From Nipponacmea schrenckii (Eukaryota; Mollusca; Gastropoda; Lottiidae), in the NCBI GenBank assembly GCA_030562195.1, contig CM060201.1, positions 28,688,067 through 28,752,066 on the forward strand: a DNA stretch of 64,000 bases, read 5' to 3'. Below, piece by piece: positions 35,401 through 49,500 of the stretch. A program made the translations under genes and the position numbers. The notes under the pieces were generated by a model. The model was not told the DNA's origin, ran no database searches, and worked only from the letters and a program-made list of their open reading frames with translations. Position 1 is the stretch's first letter. Each line of letters starts with the position of its first letter.

Positions 35401-36682
35401 TAGAAAAAGAGGAGCTGTGGTAATGGTTTCATCTGGAGCATGTACCAAGTGTACACCACAAATGACAGTCTATGCTGCAACTAAGGTTGGTTATGTCAAC
35501 TTTGGCAGTAATTACTAAATTTATTCAATGGTAAATGAGAAAGTCTGGGCTAAATAAATTACAACTTTTTTGAATAGTTGGATATATTGAAGAACAAACA
35601 CTGGTTATGTGAATATTATGGTATAACTCAATTATTAAATAACAAGGAGTTTCAACACAATTTGTTGTCATCAGTTGAAATGAAATTAGGGAGTTTAACA
35701 TGAGAATATGCTCTTTATTCATTTTGTTTATTTGACAGAGTTATCTAGATTATTTCACCAAGGCTTTGCAGTATGAATATAAGGGAAAAGGTGTTGTTAT
35801 TCAGTGTTTAAAGCCTTTTTACGTGGCAACTAAGATGACACAGTACAGTGAAACTCTGTCTAATCCTAATGTATGGATTCCATCTGCCAGTATATATGCC
35901 AGGCATGCTGTAAAAACATTAGGTCGTGTTCCAGTATCAACAGGATATTGGCCACATGCAATACTTGTAAGTCCTTTCTTTTGTCTTCCAGTCTTTGAGA
36001 CATTATGGCCTGTCAATCAAGTAGATATATTATATTTTAGTTTGTATTATGTGACTTCAACCTTTAAAATAGCAAAATTTGCAAAGAATGTGATAATTTA
36101 AATGTGACCTTACAAAAAATTACCAACATAACATAACATGATTCAAACAAAAATGGCCTCAGATCCTGTGTACTTTAATCAAAAGGAGTAACAAAAACAA
36201 TTGGGCACACAACCTGCTTTCTCCAAATGGTGTGATCCTTGTTGAAGGGACTGACGTAGAAAGTGTCTAGTGCAGTTGTCCTGGTAAAATTTCATTCAAT
36301 GCACACTACATGGCGTGGCTAGTCTTTATTAGCCCATAAGGCACAGAAGAGTGGGACATAAAACTTCAGTAACCTTTGTAGTCTTCAAATAGGATTCCAC
36401 TTACTGGTTCTATATGCAATTATAATTTATGAAGGAGAATTAAATAAAGCAGACTAGTTTGATGCTATGCCTTTATCTTATAAACTATATTGTATATTTT
36501 AGGCCTGGCTTACAGAATTAATACCAGAATTTGTATGGATGTGGGCAGCTTCAGGATTGAACACAGCATTAAGATCTCAAGCTAAACGTAGATCAAGACA
36601 CAGAAAGCCAACAGAATCTGATCAATCTATGGATAGCCCATCAGACCACAGTAGCCTTGTTTCACCATCTACGTCATTTTAA
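32474..36682 (+). CDS. HSDL1: Hydroxysteroid dehydrogenase-like protein 1 (HSDL1)
   Basis: Nine exons join in phase to 357 residues: 32474-32684, 33056-33178, 33602-33712, 34168-34226, 34413-34457, 34978-35012, 35404-35485, 35739-35966, 36503-36682. The start [14 protein letters not shown] matches the N-terminus of animal HSDL1 proteins, and an earlier in-frame ATG (32420) is less likely. The fold is a short-chain dehydrogenase: cofactor motif [12 protein letters not shown], then VNNVG, SSGA, and YAATK. The Tyr and Lys of YxxxK are both present, whereas the human protein has Phe in place of that Tyr. The C-terminus ([18 protein letters not shown]) is family-typical, followed by a longer Ser/Arg-rich tail. 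The exon 2 donor was chosen as ATCA|GTAGGT because the alternative 4 bp downstream brings a stop into frame. The family sits at mitochondria; substrate unknown. Confidence 0.93.
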
Positions 36683-39406
36683 TTTAACCCTGAATCATAG
36701 TTTTAATAAGAGAGTATAATATTTAAAAATACGTTTTTCCAATCTGAACATGTAGCCTATATTGGTACCATACTTGTACAAATTGAAGCATTAACTGTTA
36801 CTGATACATAGAAAGTAATCTTTTTAGCATAAAATATCATGTTTTATTATTTATCAATTGCTCAATTTTTCCTCTTGTAGTATTTTAAACCCATCAATTA
36901 AATTTTGACATATTATCTAAAAGGACTTGAATATTATGTTTAGTGTTCTTGTTCTATTTTTTATTGAATTAATATCTAATGCAGACATGGATTATCTAAT
37001 TTATTTGCTTCTATTGTATATATAAAACACTTTGTATATGGCTTTTTCTGTATTTAAGAAAACTGGACATGAATGGTATATTGAAATCTAAACGGTAGTA
37101 TTGATAGCTAGAACTGAGTTGTTTCCCTTTACTTAAGTTAATGGACTCAGTCCAGTAAAACATTTTATGCTAATGATTGTATACGAATTTAGTCCGTTCT
37201 ATTTTTAGGAATCCTCTTTCTCCCTTCCTTTGGGGGTTTTTGCATGCCCATTTTTGACTAATTTTGGTCTAGATTTGAAATTTGATGTCTGAAATTGCAT
37301 TTTCTTTCAGAATTTCTGAGATAATAAGAAATTAAGTGGCCTGGCTTTCATGTGACATAAGAAAGTTTTCAACTTAATTTCTGGAAAAAGTTATAGAAGG
37401 TTGAATTTTGTGATTTAACATGGAAATAGTCCTAATATTTAGACAATTTAGACCCTTTAGGATTTTGAGCTTCTAAGGGGGATAATTTGTTTTTGTTATC
37501 CCGTTAATGAAAAAATAAGAGAGTAAATATTTAAATTATTTTGTCCCTTTTCAAGATTTGAATACAGTTCCAGTGATTCGGAAATGAAGATTTATTTGTT
37601 TTTGTTTACAGTTTATCAAAAATTTAAAAGAAAGACTTTCTTCCAGGTGGTTATTGTTTTTGTAATAAAGTATGTTTGATAATTGTAATGAAAATGTATG
37701 GCGAAATTTAAGGTAATTTGAGTGGTTCGAAGAGTTTAATTTTGTATTTTTTACAAAAAAGTTAAATAAAACTGTCAATATTTTTAGATACTTTTAGGTG
37801 GTTTATCCACCTAATTCGTTGTATTTTTATTTTATAAAATATCAGCCTTGATCTTTCATTAGCAATGAGAATAATACGGTTTTTTACTTTAGAGAGTTTG
37901 TTGTTATGCATTATTTGATATGGATTTAACAAATAAAAAATTGTTTTGTGTATGTTTAAAAAAAGTGATGAAATGATTGAATAAAAACTAGACCACATGA
38001 ATCACTGCTATATGTCCGGTATAGAAGCAAGTGCTGTAGCTTGACAGTCTTATAGTATATCTTGTAAAACTACGTACAATAGTTCTTACATGGATTAACC
38101 CACACGAACCAGCAACAGCATTTCAATTAAGACTTTAAATCACATTTGTAAGCCTTTGATTTTAATTCGAATTAATATGTGATTTAAAGGCTTGGTTGAA
38201 ATATTAAGCCTAATTAAAAATTCAAATGGCTGTGAACTACGTCGTGTGCGTAGTAGATGAGCGCGTTATATGTCGTTCATAGAGAATTGGAAATTTGTCA
38301 CTTTCAAGAATAATGTGGATTTTTTTTTTCATTCTTCTTTCATTTTGGAATATTTGTTCAATAGGCTGGCGATGAATAACAATTTTGAAATAGTTAAAAC
38401 CAAATATTAACGGAAACACTTCGGTATGTAAATGAATTACATCATTGGTAATGGTTGTCCTTGACTAGCTTAATATTTGTAAGAAATAAACAGGGAAATT
38501 AGTTTATAATATATAAAATCATGTTATATTACACAAAATATCATGATTACAAAACAAGACATGACTAGCATAGCTTAAATTTCTGGCACAATAAATATAC
38601 CGTTACTAACGAATTTAAAGCCTTATGTATGTTAGACACAAGGAACAAAATAATTAATTACAAAGAACAAAATAATAGATAATGTAAATAGAACAAACAA
38701 TGTATTACAGTTAGTGGTTACTTAAAGTAACCAAAGATTGTAACCATATGTTACAATTTTCAACTGTAATTTTAAAAACAAGCAGTAACATTAAACAGCG
38801 AATATGACTTTGAATTTTACATATTCAACTTAATTGGTGACCATCATATAAAGGGCGTATTCGGTTAATTTATGGCACCATGACGGCGAAGTACATTTTA
38901 AGATGAAACAAAGATGGCAACATAAACAACAAAATACACAGAAGTTACAACAAAAAACTTTTTGGCTTCTGACTACGCACTTAAACAAACGTGTGGCCTA
39001 TGTTGCCTTTCAGGAGATGATCCCCTTTATAAATGCCCACGTTCTTCTTCTGAAATTTGCATTACTGAGTGCATTATTAGAACAAACAATAAAACATACA
39101 AAATGAAAAGTATACACAAAAATAATATTTACAATGCAATGACAAAATTAAACCATTTTTTTTTTAATTTGAAGATTATTCTAAGAATACAAATGTAAGA
39201 AAAAGTATCGAAATCGTTTGGCGAGCAAAATATATTCGAATTCTTGGCGATGATTAATACTCTCAGATCGAAATACTTAATAAAGTTTTAGTTATGCATA
39301 ATAGCTCTATTCTGTTTTCAAACTTGAAAACAAACGAATCCACAAAGCATTTGCATTTACCGGGGTGGAATTTCAGAATACATTCAAAGAAATGCTATAA
39401 ATATAA
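36683..39406. other. Intergenic; HSDL1 3' UTR and giant-gene 3' flank
   Basis: AATAAA signals for the HSDL1 transcript occur at 37664-37669 and 37765-37770, about 1 kb past the stop. A small inverted repeat (TTTAAATCACAT...ATGTGATTTAAA, with TTAATTCGAATTAA between) lies near 38133-38186. No gene is supported apart from the weak Cys-rich frame listed next. Confidence 0.5.
38962..39198 (+). CDS. Small Cys-rich open frame, unrecognised
   Basis: A 78-codon frame starting MASDYALKQTCGLCC has cysteines in the order C-x2-CC-x8-C-x7-C-x3-C and then a lysine-rich tail. It lies convergent to the giant gene's last exon. Cys spacing could fit a small disulfide or zinc-binding unit, but no family is recognised, and a run of chance codons is possible. 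Confidence 0.15.
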   Translation: MASDYALKQTCGLCCLSGDDPLYKCPRSSSEICITECIIRTNNKTYKMKSIHKNNIYNAMTKLNHFFFNLKIILRIQM

Positions 39407-42400
39407 TTATTTGCCTATATATCTAAAATATTTGGAAATATAATCATAATAATAATTGTAATATCTACGATAATAATTAGTTAGGTTATTATAGAAATTA
39501 AACACTCTAGATTTTACAGTCGAGTAAGTATTTCTCAAGACAGTCTTTCCATATTCGTAAGCTTTACGTATATTTTTGTACATGGCAGTGAGCTTAGATC
39601 TGAAAAATTGTTTACCGCGTTGGAACGGTACATATACAAGATTCACCACACCTTTACGAGCTAAAGTCCATAAATTGGCCAGTTTCTTCAACGTTGAACG
39701 TAATATTTGACGTGATCTTCTATAAATTGCCAACGCTACATCTCTGCCGATTGTGTAGGCTCTTTTAGCTACTTTATAAACAGTGATAGTAACCGTGGGC
39801 AAAGTGGCTTTTGTAACATTTGTATCGTTTTTGGAAGGTGTTTGAGTTTCATTTCTCATATTCACGTTAACATAAACATCCTTTCTTCCGTGTGGCTTTT
39901 CAGGCTTTCTGACTCGAATGATCTGAGTGATACGACCAATTGATGGTTTGAATGTGCGAGGTGGTGCTTCAGTTGTGGGTATGCGACCCATTGTGGTTCG
40001 ATCACTTCCTCGGGTTTTTGATACAAAATAGGTAGTGAATATAGGAGAGTGGCTTGTAGTAGTATCTAAAGCTTCATCTGTGGTAGTTTCTATATCTCTC
40101 TCAGAAATGGTACTTGCATCATCCTCAGTGGTGGTTTCCAGATCACCAGCAGAGGTAGTCTCGGTACCATCCCAGGTCGTCGTCTCATACTCTTCTTCTG
40201 TGGTTGAGAAAGGAGCTACTGTACTATACAGCCATGATGAAATTGTTGTCGTAAAGTCTGACTCTGTAGTTAGGTCTTCCTCAAACGTTGTTTCGGAAGA
40301 GTCTGTTGTTTGTTCAGTTGTGTCTGGATCCATGGTAGAGAGAGTATCATATAACCAAGTCATGGCACTCTCCATAGTGGTACTTATTTCGTTTGTAGTT
40401 TCACCACTAGCATCCACACTGTCGGTTGTAGAACCAATAGTACCGGAAGCGTCGGTTATATATTCAGTGGAATAATCTGTGCTAAAGTCGGATGTAGATT
40501 GCTCTATGGTAAAATTGGTTGCGGCATCTTGTGGATAGTCGGTGTAGCTATCAGTGGTATAGCCCTCAGTTGTACCATCTCCACTAAACTCAATTGTAGT
40601 ATCCGTGCCATTGGTGTCTACTAAAAGAGGTGTTACTGCTAGGGTAGTATCATCAAGCGTAACATCTGTGGAAGTCTCAAACGTCGAATGGTCTATACTT
40701 GATTCAGTAGAAAAATGGGCAGTATATGTACTCAAAATATCGGTGACATTTGTTGTTATACTGTCTTCAGTCGTATGTCCGTAAAGTGATTCACTTGAGA
40801 ATGTACTATTATCATCGATGGTTGTGGTTGATTGGTTAGATATATCTACAAATGATGTCCATGCACTACCAGTTACATCAGTACTGCTAAAGTCTGTTGA
40901 GTAGGTACTATCGATTTTATCGGATTCGGAACTACTAAACTCTGGTGCTGCAGTGCTACTTAAATCTGGCGATTCGGTAAAATCAGATGTCCCACTGCTA
41001 CTCATGTCTGATGATGTCCCACTGCTACTCAAATCTGATGAGCCTGTGCTACTTAAATCTGATGATACGGTGCTACTTAAACCTGATGAGTCTGTGCTAC
41101 TTAAATCTGATGAGTCTGTGCTACTTAAATCTGGTGATAAGGTGCTACTCAAATCTAATAATTCGGTGCTACTTAAATCTGATGAGTCTGTACTACTTAA
41201 ATCTGATGACTCGGTGCTACTGGAATCTGGTGATCTGGTGCTACTTAAATCTGGTGACTCGGTGCTACTTATAACTGGTAACTCAGTGCTACTTAAATCT
41301 GATGATCCTGTGCTACTGAAATCTGATGCTTCCGTGCTACTTAAATCCTGTGACTCGGTGATCTTGAAATCCGGAGATTCGGTGCTACTGTAATCTGTTG
41401 ATTCTGTACTACTTAAATCTATTGAGTTAGTGCTACTGAAATCTGGTGATTCTGTGGTCCTAACAATTGGTGATTCTGTGCTACTGAAATCTAGTGATTC
41501 TGTACTACTTAAATCTTTTGAGTTAGTGCTACTAAAAGGTGATGAGTCTGTGCTGCTTAAATGTGATGATTCTGTGCTACTGAAATCTAATGATTCCGTG
41601 CTACTCAAATCTGGAGACTCCATGCTACTCAAATCTGGCGATTCAGTGGTACTTAGATCTGACGATTCAGTGGTGTTTAGATCTGGCGATTCAGTGGTAC
41701 TTAGATCTGACGATTCAGTGGTGTTTAGATCTGACGATTCATTGGTGCTTAGATCTGGCGATTCTGTGCTACTTAAATCTTGAGACTCAGTGGTACTCAA
41801 ATCTTGTGATTCTGTACTACTAAAAGCCGGTGATTCGGTGCTAATGGAATCTGGTGACTCGGTGCGACTGAAAGCTGGTGATTCTGTACTAATTAAACCT
41901 GGTGATTCTGTACTACTTAAATAGGTTGATTCGGTGCTACTTGAATCTGTTGATTCTGTACTACTTGAATCTATTGATTCGATGCTACTTGAATCTATTG
42001 ATTCTGTGCTTCTAAAATTTGATGATCCTGCGGTACTGAAATCGGGCGATTCTGTGGTATTTAAATCTGGTGATTCGGTGCTACTAGAATCTGGTGATTC
42101 TGTGCTACTTAAGTCTGGTGATTCGGTGCTAAGTAAATCTTCTGATCTTGTATGTGCCGTTGATGTGTCAACAGTTTCTGGAGAAATTGAAATTTCAAAC
42201 GTAGATAAAGAGTCCGTTGTATCAGAAACTTCAGTTGATGGATCGCCTGAAATGTCCAATGTTTGTGAAACTAAAGGAACATCAGTAGGACTAGGTTCTG
42301 AAGATATGTTTAGCAGATCATAAGAAAAAGATTCAAGGGTAGACGTGACAGCAGAAGACTGCAGTATAGAATCAGTGGAAAGCCGTGTCTGGTCTGTTTC

Positions 42401-43548
42401 GATGGTCACATTGGGTGAGTCAGTCATGTCCGTCACACTTGATCCGTCAGTCACACTAGATTTATCCGTAATGCCTTTTTCGGTCGAAAGTGATGTATCC
42501 TCTGTAAATGAAGTATCTGGTGAATCTGTGGAAGACAATGTACTCGATGCATCATACATTGAAGATGTATAGTCTGAATAGCCCGTAACTCCAGTTTCAG
42601 TAAGGTCAGTTGATTGTTGTGGTGATTGATTCGTTATTCCACTATCAGAAGTTGACAATTCAGTTGAACCTGATACTACTGTGACTTCCTCTAAAGTTGA
42701 ACCGGTCATTGGATTAAAGGTAGTTCCACTTGAGGTCACAAAGTCAATGTCACTTTCTGTTCCCGAAGACGCGCTAGACGGCGATTCAGTATCGTGTGTA
42801 GACACACCATCCTCAGTTTGGGTACTATCTGACGATGAGTCCGTTGTTCCTGAATAGTATATAGGCGTAGAGTAGTCCAAAGTTTCACCACTTTCAACAC
42901 TAGGTGAGGCCATATCAAAAGTCGAACTAGGGAAATCTGCAGATGTCAAAAATGTGATATCACCAATGAATGCTGTAGTAGTTTCACCCATAGAAGAGTC
43001 TTGGTCAGTGGAAGAGGAAGTTTCCGAGCTTGTTGATGATGACGATTCTGAAGCAGCGCTGGTGCCAGATGTAGTAGGTAAATCAGTTTGACCACTGAAT
43101 AATGTTGAGCCACTAATTTGTCCTTCAGTGGAAGATGTCTCAATGTCAGTTGCCTTATCAGTATGTATCGCAGTAGAGGACAAGATAGTGTCTGAGGTGA
43201 TGTCCGATGTCTGAGTCTGAGTCGATGTATCATCCATCCCAAAAGTAGAATAAGAAATTAGAGTAGAGGAATCAACAGCAGAAGAAGAAGCAGAAGATTT
43301 TGGAGTAGTAGAAGTTAAATCAGTCAAAACTGGACCAGGAGTTGTCTCGGCGGTATGATTTAACACAACAAATTTAGCAGTAGTGAGTAATTCAGTAACG
43401 TTTCCTGTAAAAGCTGGAGTGGAAACTTCAGTAATATTTGAAGAAGGAGAGTAGGAAGGTGTTGGCGTTTCAGTGATAATACCTTTCTTAAGTGCTGAAG
43501 TCATTGGTTCAGTATGAGCTGAAGGAAAGTCGGCGGAACTAGTTGCAT
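39407..43548 (-). CDS. Last exon of giant gene: Ser/Thr repeats and basic Tyr-rich tail
   Basis: One uninterrupted 1380-codon frame after an acceptor TTTACAG|ATGCAACT. The first part is Ser/Thr/Asp-rich and irregular. The middle (42150-40945) is an array of an 8-residue unit SSTESPDL. Acidic Thr-rich segments follow (TTESDFTTTISS, TTTEDDASTISE). The last ~200 residues change completely: strongly basic (RVRKPEKPHGRKD, KRAYTIGRDVALAIYRRSRQ) and at the very end Tyr-rich (YYRRYYNYYYDYISKYFRY). There is no hydrophobic anchor. The in-frame ATG at 43504 is probably not a start, because the open frame runs on upstream to the splice acceptor. Confidence 0.85.
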
Positions 43549-46500
43549 CTGTAAATATACATTATAAAAAATCCAATAGAGACTTTCCCTGTACTTTAAA
43601 CGTTCATTACCCAATCAGAATATGCAGTGCATCCCTAATTGACATTAGACTCAACTCAGCCTTATTAGTGACCATGCCATGAAAAGAGGCTCTGACTTTC
43701 TAATACATCATAACCTTCATAGTATGCTGGGTGTGTTTACCACATAATATTCAATAAGAAAACTATACCTGCGAAAGCACCTGTAGCTTCACCAGTAATA
43801 ATACCCCCATACCCTGTTGTATAGCCATCTAAACTCGTAGATCCGGAAGCTGTAAAAAGATTTAAAAGATACAAAATGCAAAAGAGCAGAACTGAGAGGA
43901 AAAATCTTCTCTGATTATTGATATTGTCGAATTTATGATATGCAATGATGTCAATTGGCTGAGAGCTTTCTACCTTCTTCCCTTTCATATGTTTTTCAAT
44001 GGAATCACTGGCTGATTGCAACTTGTGTTTCGAGAACAACTGTTCATCCGATCTGAAAAATATACTAACCTTTCGGTGACACACCTTCTGTGAATTGCAA
44101 GTCACCTAAAAAATCAATATTAACATACTACTTAATTAACCCAGCCTTTTATACTTTAAATGTTTAAAAACAATTGAAATTTTAAAGAAAACTTAAATTC
44201 TGTCAAAATTGTGAGAAACATTAGAAAAATTTATTTTGTTAATTATATGTGTATCATGCAAAAGTAGGAAAACTATCAGCCGGGTCGACGTATACATTCA
44301 TATATACATTTATATTATATGATATTTTATTTTCAACAATATAAGACATGGTTTCAATGTCTGATAATAGGAACGTCCACCATTTTCATGTCTTCTATAT
44401 ATTTTATATCATCAGAATATTTTATAGCATCAGATTATTTTATATCATCAGAAATCGAGGTCATTTGGAGAGATATAGAGATTAAGAAGAATAAGGAAAA
44501 GAATTAAATCAAAAGTATATTTTGAGTAGACCCGGCTGTTATCTAAATCTAAGCTATTGCAATCTATATTGGATAGTCGATACAAATCACAAGAATAACA
44601 CAAACACCAATGTTGGATATCTTTAATTTCTGTTTCTATATAATATCGTCCAGCTTACTATTCCCTGCATATATTCTAAAAGCCAGTCTCTACATTAACC
44701 ATCTAAAAGCCATTCTATAATATTTAAAGCATTATCATTTATACCTAATGCAACAACTATGTTTGACATTAATTTCTTGCAACTAAGACACTAATAGCTT
44801 TCTCCGGCATTCTTCCAGAATCTTCTACTTGACTACCACTAAGAACGAGCTCTTCTATTATTCATCCATTCAAAATACCTTTATCCTTTGACACAGTGTG
44901 ATTCGCCAAAATAGACGTTGTACTTGGTATTAACGTGACACTTGGTCGAGCTCCTTCCGCAGTACTTTTAAAATCTTGATTCCAGATTGTTGAATCAAAT
45001 CTTGCTAAAGTTGAGGTAGCCATTTTGGAATCTTTATATTTGGTTGGGGAGACATCTATTTCCATGGTGGATTGAGCTGTTTGAGAAGTGTTCGTTATGT
45101 AACTCAATTTGCTCACTGGGTCTGTGTTGTTAAGTGATGATACAGTAACCAATTTCCTGTTTTCGCCCCTTTCATCCAATGATGCATTTTCCTTACCAAA
45201 GGATTCAATAAAGATTTTGTCCGTTGTAACAGTGGTATCAAACTGCACAGTTTCTTCTTTGGTATCGGTTGTTACATCTGATGAAGACTTGATCTCCGGC
45301 AATACAGTCGTTGCATCACTTGACCTAGTTGTTTTATCAGATGCATCTTTCTCTCCAGAAATTGGTGGATTTAGTGATAAAGTCGTTCCAGATACAACAC
45401 TTGTTATATTAGGATATGAAATCTTTTCAACATTGTCAGTAGTCAAAGGTACTGTAGGTTTAGGTTTGCTTGTTGATATATCATATATAGAAGTCCCATT
45501 TATAGCGTCAGTTGTCAAATCAGAAAGCCAAGTTGTTTTGGATGAGTCAGTTAATGTAGGTATTGTTGTTTCAGACGAATCAGATGTAACATCAGATAAT
45601 GTTGTCGTATCAGTTGTATTATATTTCTTACCGGTCAAAGCTCTCGTTTCTGATGTATCAATTTCTATGTCAGACATTGAAGTCGTTTTAGATGTATCAG
45701 TTGTTATATCTGTGTCAGTTGCTTCAGATGTATCAATTTTAGGTATTGTCGTTTTAAAAGAGTCGAATACAATATCAGATATTGTAGTTGTATCAGTTAT
45801 TTTATCGGGTATTGTTGTTGTTTCAGACAAATCGGATGTATCAATTGTAATATCATGGATTCTAGATGTATCGGGTGTTTTATCGGAGATTATAGTTATT
45901 TCAAATGTATCAGATGTTATATCAGAAATTGAAGTAGTTTCAAATGTATCAGATGTTATATCAGAGATTGTAGTTGTGCCAGATGTATCAGATGTTATAT
46001 CAGAGAATGTAGTTGATTTAGGTGTATCAGGTGTTTTATCAGATATTAAAATAGTTCCAGATGTATCAGATGTTATATCAGGGATTGTAGTAGTTCCAGA
46101 TGTATCAGATGTTGTATCAGAGAATTTAGTTGATCCAGATGTATCAGATTTTATATCAAGGATTGCAGTTGTGTCAGGTGTACTAGATGTTATATCAGAG
46201 AATGTAGCTGATGTAGATGTATCAGTTGTTGTATCATATATTACAGTAGTTTGAGGCGTATTAGTTGTTGTATCAGAGATAATAGTTGTGCCAGATGAAT
46301 CAAATGTTACATCAGACATTGAAGTAGTTTCAGATGTAGCAGAAGTTGTATCAGAGAATTTAGTTGATCCAGATGTATCAGATGTTATATCTGAGATTTT
46401 AGTTAGTTCCAGAAGTATCAGTTGTTACATCAGACATTGTAGTTGTTCCAGATGCATCAGTTGTTACATTAGAGATTATAGTTGTTCCAGATATATCGGG

Positions 46501-49500
46501 TGTTATATCAGAGGTAGTTGTTCTAGATATAGCGGGTGTTATGTCAGATATTAAGTTTGGTTTAGATGTATCAGCTGTTACATCAGATATTGAAGTAGTT
46601 TCAGATCTATCCGATACTATATCAGGGATCGTAGTTGCTCCAGATCTATCAGATGTTATGTGAGAGAATGTAGTTGATCCAGATGTATCAGATGTTTTAT
46701 CAGAGGTTGTAGTTGTTCCAGATCGAGCAGGTATTATGTCAGAAATTATAGTTGATTTGGATGTGTCAGCTGTTACATCAGACATTGAAGTAGTTTCAAA
46801 TGTATCCGATGTTATATCGGGGATTGTAGTGGTTCCAGATGTATTATATGTTATATGAGAGAATGTAGTTGATGTATCAGATATTTTATCTGGGAATGTA
46901 GTTGATCCAGATGTATCAGATATGTTATCAGAGATTGTAGTTGTTGTAGATGTATCCGGTGATATATCAGATTTTGAAGTCTTTTCAGGTGGTATATAAG
47001 ATGTTATATCAGATATTGTAATGGTTCCAGGTGTATCAGATGTTTTATCAAATATTGTAGTTATTGTAGATGTTTCCGGTGTTATATCAGATATTGAGGT
47101 CGTTTCAGGTGGTGTATCAGGTGTTTTATCAGAGATTGTAGTGGTTGTAGATGTATCCGGTGTTATATCAGATTTTGAAGTCGTTTCAGGTGGTGTATAA
47201 GATAATATATCAGAGGTTGTAATTCTTCCAGGTAAATCAGATGTTTTATCAGAGGTTGCAGCTGTTTCAGATGTACCAGATGTTTTGTCAGATATTAAAG
47301 TAGTTCCAGATGTATCAGATGTTTTATCGGAGGTTTTAGAGGTTACAGATAAATCGGGTTTTATTTCAGATATTGAAGTAATTTGAGACGTATCAGTTGT
47401 TGTATTAGAGATTATAGTTGTCCTAGAAGTATCAAATGTTACATCAGACATTGACATAGTTTCAGATGTATCAGATGTTATATCAGAGAATGTAGTTGAT
47501 CTAGATGTATCAGAGAATGTAGTTGATCTAGATGTATCAGTTGTCATGTCAGAGATCGTAGTTGTGCCAGATGTATAAAAAGTTACATCAGACATTGAAG
47601 TAGTTTCAGATGTATCAGATGTAATATCAGTGATTGTTCCAGGTGTATCAGATGTTTTATCAGAGGTTATAGACGTAACAGATGAATCGGGAGTTTTATC
47701 AGATATAGAAGTAATTTGAGACGTATCAGTTGTTGTATCAGAGATAATAGTTGTTCTAGAAGTATCAAATGTTTCATCAGACATTGAAGTAGTTTCAGAT
47801 GTATCAGATGTTATATCAGAGAATGTAGTTGATCTAGATGTATCCGATGTTATATCAAAGATTGTAGTTGTGCTAGATGTATTAAACGTTACACCAGACA
47901 TTGAAGTAGTTTCAGATGCATCGAGTGTTCTATCAGAGATTTTACTTGTTCCAGGTGTTTCAGACATTTTAGACGTTCCAGATAAATCGGGTGTCATCTC
48001 AGATATTGAAGTAGTTTTAGACGTATCAGTTGTTGTATCAGAGATTATAGTTGTGTCAGATGTATCAAATGTTACATCAGACATTGAAGTAATTTCAGAT
48101 GTATCATCTTTTATATCAGAGAATGTAGTTGGTCTAGATGTATCAGTTGTTGTATCAGATATTGAAATAGTTTCAGATATAGCAGAAGATGTATGAGAGA
48201 ATGTAGTTGATCTTGATGTATCAGATGTTTTATCAGAAAGTCTTGAGATTGTAGTTGTTTTAGATGCTTCGTGTGTTATGTTAGAAATTGTAGTTGTTAC
48301 GGAAGTATCAGATGTTATTTCAGAGATTGTAGTTGTTCCAGTTGTGTCAGATGTTTTATTAGTGTTAATAGATGTTCCAGATGTATCAAGTATTATATCA
48401 GAGGTTGTAGTAGTTCCAGGTATAGCGTGTGTTATGTCAGAGATTAAAGTTGGTTTGGATGTATCAGATATTACATCAGACATTGAAGTAGTTTCCGATG
48501 TATCCGATGTTATATCAGGGATTATAGTTCGTCCAAATGTATCAGATGTTATATGAGAGAATGTAGTTGATCCAGATGTATCAGATGTTTTATCAAAGAT
48601 TGTAGTTGTTGTAGATGCATCCGATGTAATATCAGATATTGATGTCGTTTCGGATGGTGTGTCAGATGTTATATCAGAGGTTGTACTTGTTCCAGGTGTT
48701 TCAGATATTTTATCAAAGACTTTAGACGTTCCAGATGAATCGGGTGTCATCTCAGATATTGAAGTAGTTTGAGACGTATCAGTTGTTGTATCAGAGATTA
48801 TAGTTGTGTCAGATGTATCAAATGTTACATCAGACATTGAAGTAGTTTCAAATGTTTCAGATTTTATATCAGAGAATTTAGTTGGTCTAGATGTATCAGT
48901 TGTTGTATCAGATATAAAAGTAGTTTCAGATGTATCAGATGTTTTATCAGAGATAGCAGTTGTGCCAGATGTATCAGATATTTTATTAGAGATTGTAGTA
49001 GTTTCAGATGTATCAGATGTTATATAAGGGATTGTAGTTGTGCCAGATGTGTCAGATGTTTTATCAAATGTTGAAGTGAATCCAGATGTATCAGATGTTA
49101 CATCAGAGATTGTAGTTGTGTCAGATGTATCAGATGTTTTATCAAATAATGAAGTAGTTCCAGATGTATCAGATGTTATATTAGGGATTGTAGTTGTGTC
49201 AGATATATCATATGTTTTACCAGAGAATGTAGATGATCTAGATGTATCAGTTTTTATATCAGATATTGAAGTTGTTTCAGATGTTTCAGATGTCATATGA
49301 GAGAATGTAGTTGATCTAGAAGTATCAGTTGTTATTTCAGAGATTATAGTTGTTCCAGGTGTGTCAGATGTTTTATATGAGTTTATAGACGTCCCAGATG
49401 TATCAAGTCTGATATCAGAGGTTGTAGTAGTTCCAGATATAGAGGGTGTTATGTCAGATCTTAAAGTTGGTTTGGATGTATCAGCTATTACATCAGACAT

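Noticed and set aside
40035..42323. Plus-strand frames opposite the last exon of the giant gene
   Set aside because: Shadows of the 24-bp repeat (LLKSGDSV-type pattern); no independent evidence.
43504..43504. ATG at 43504 as the start of a separate 1365-codon gene
   Set aside because: The open frame extends upstream to a good acceptor at 43548, and two small exons continue the phase.
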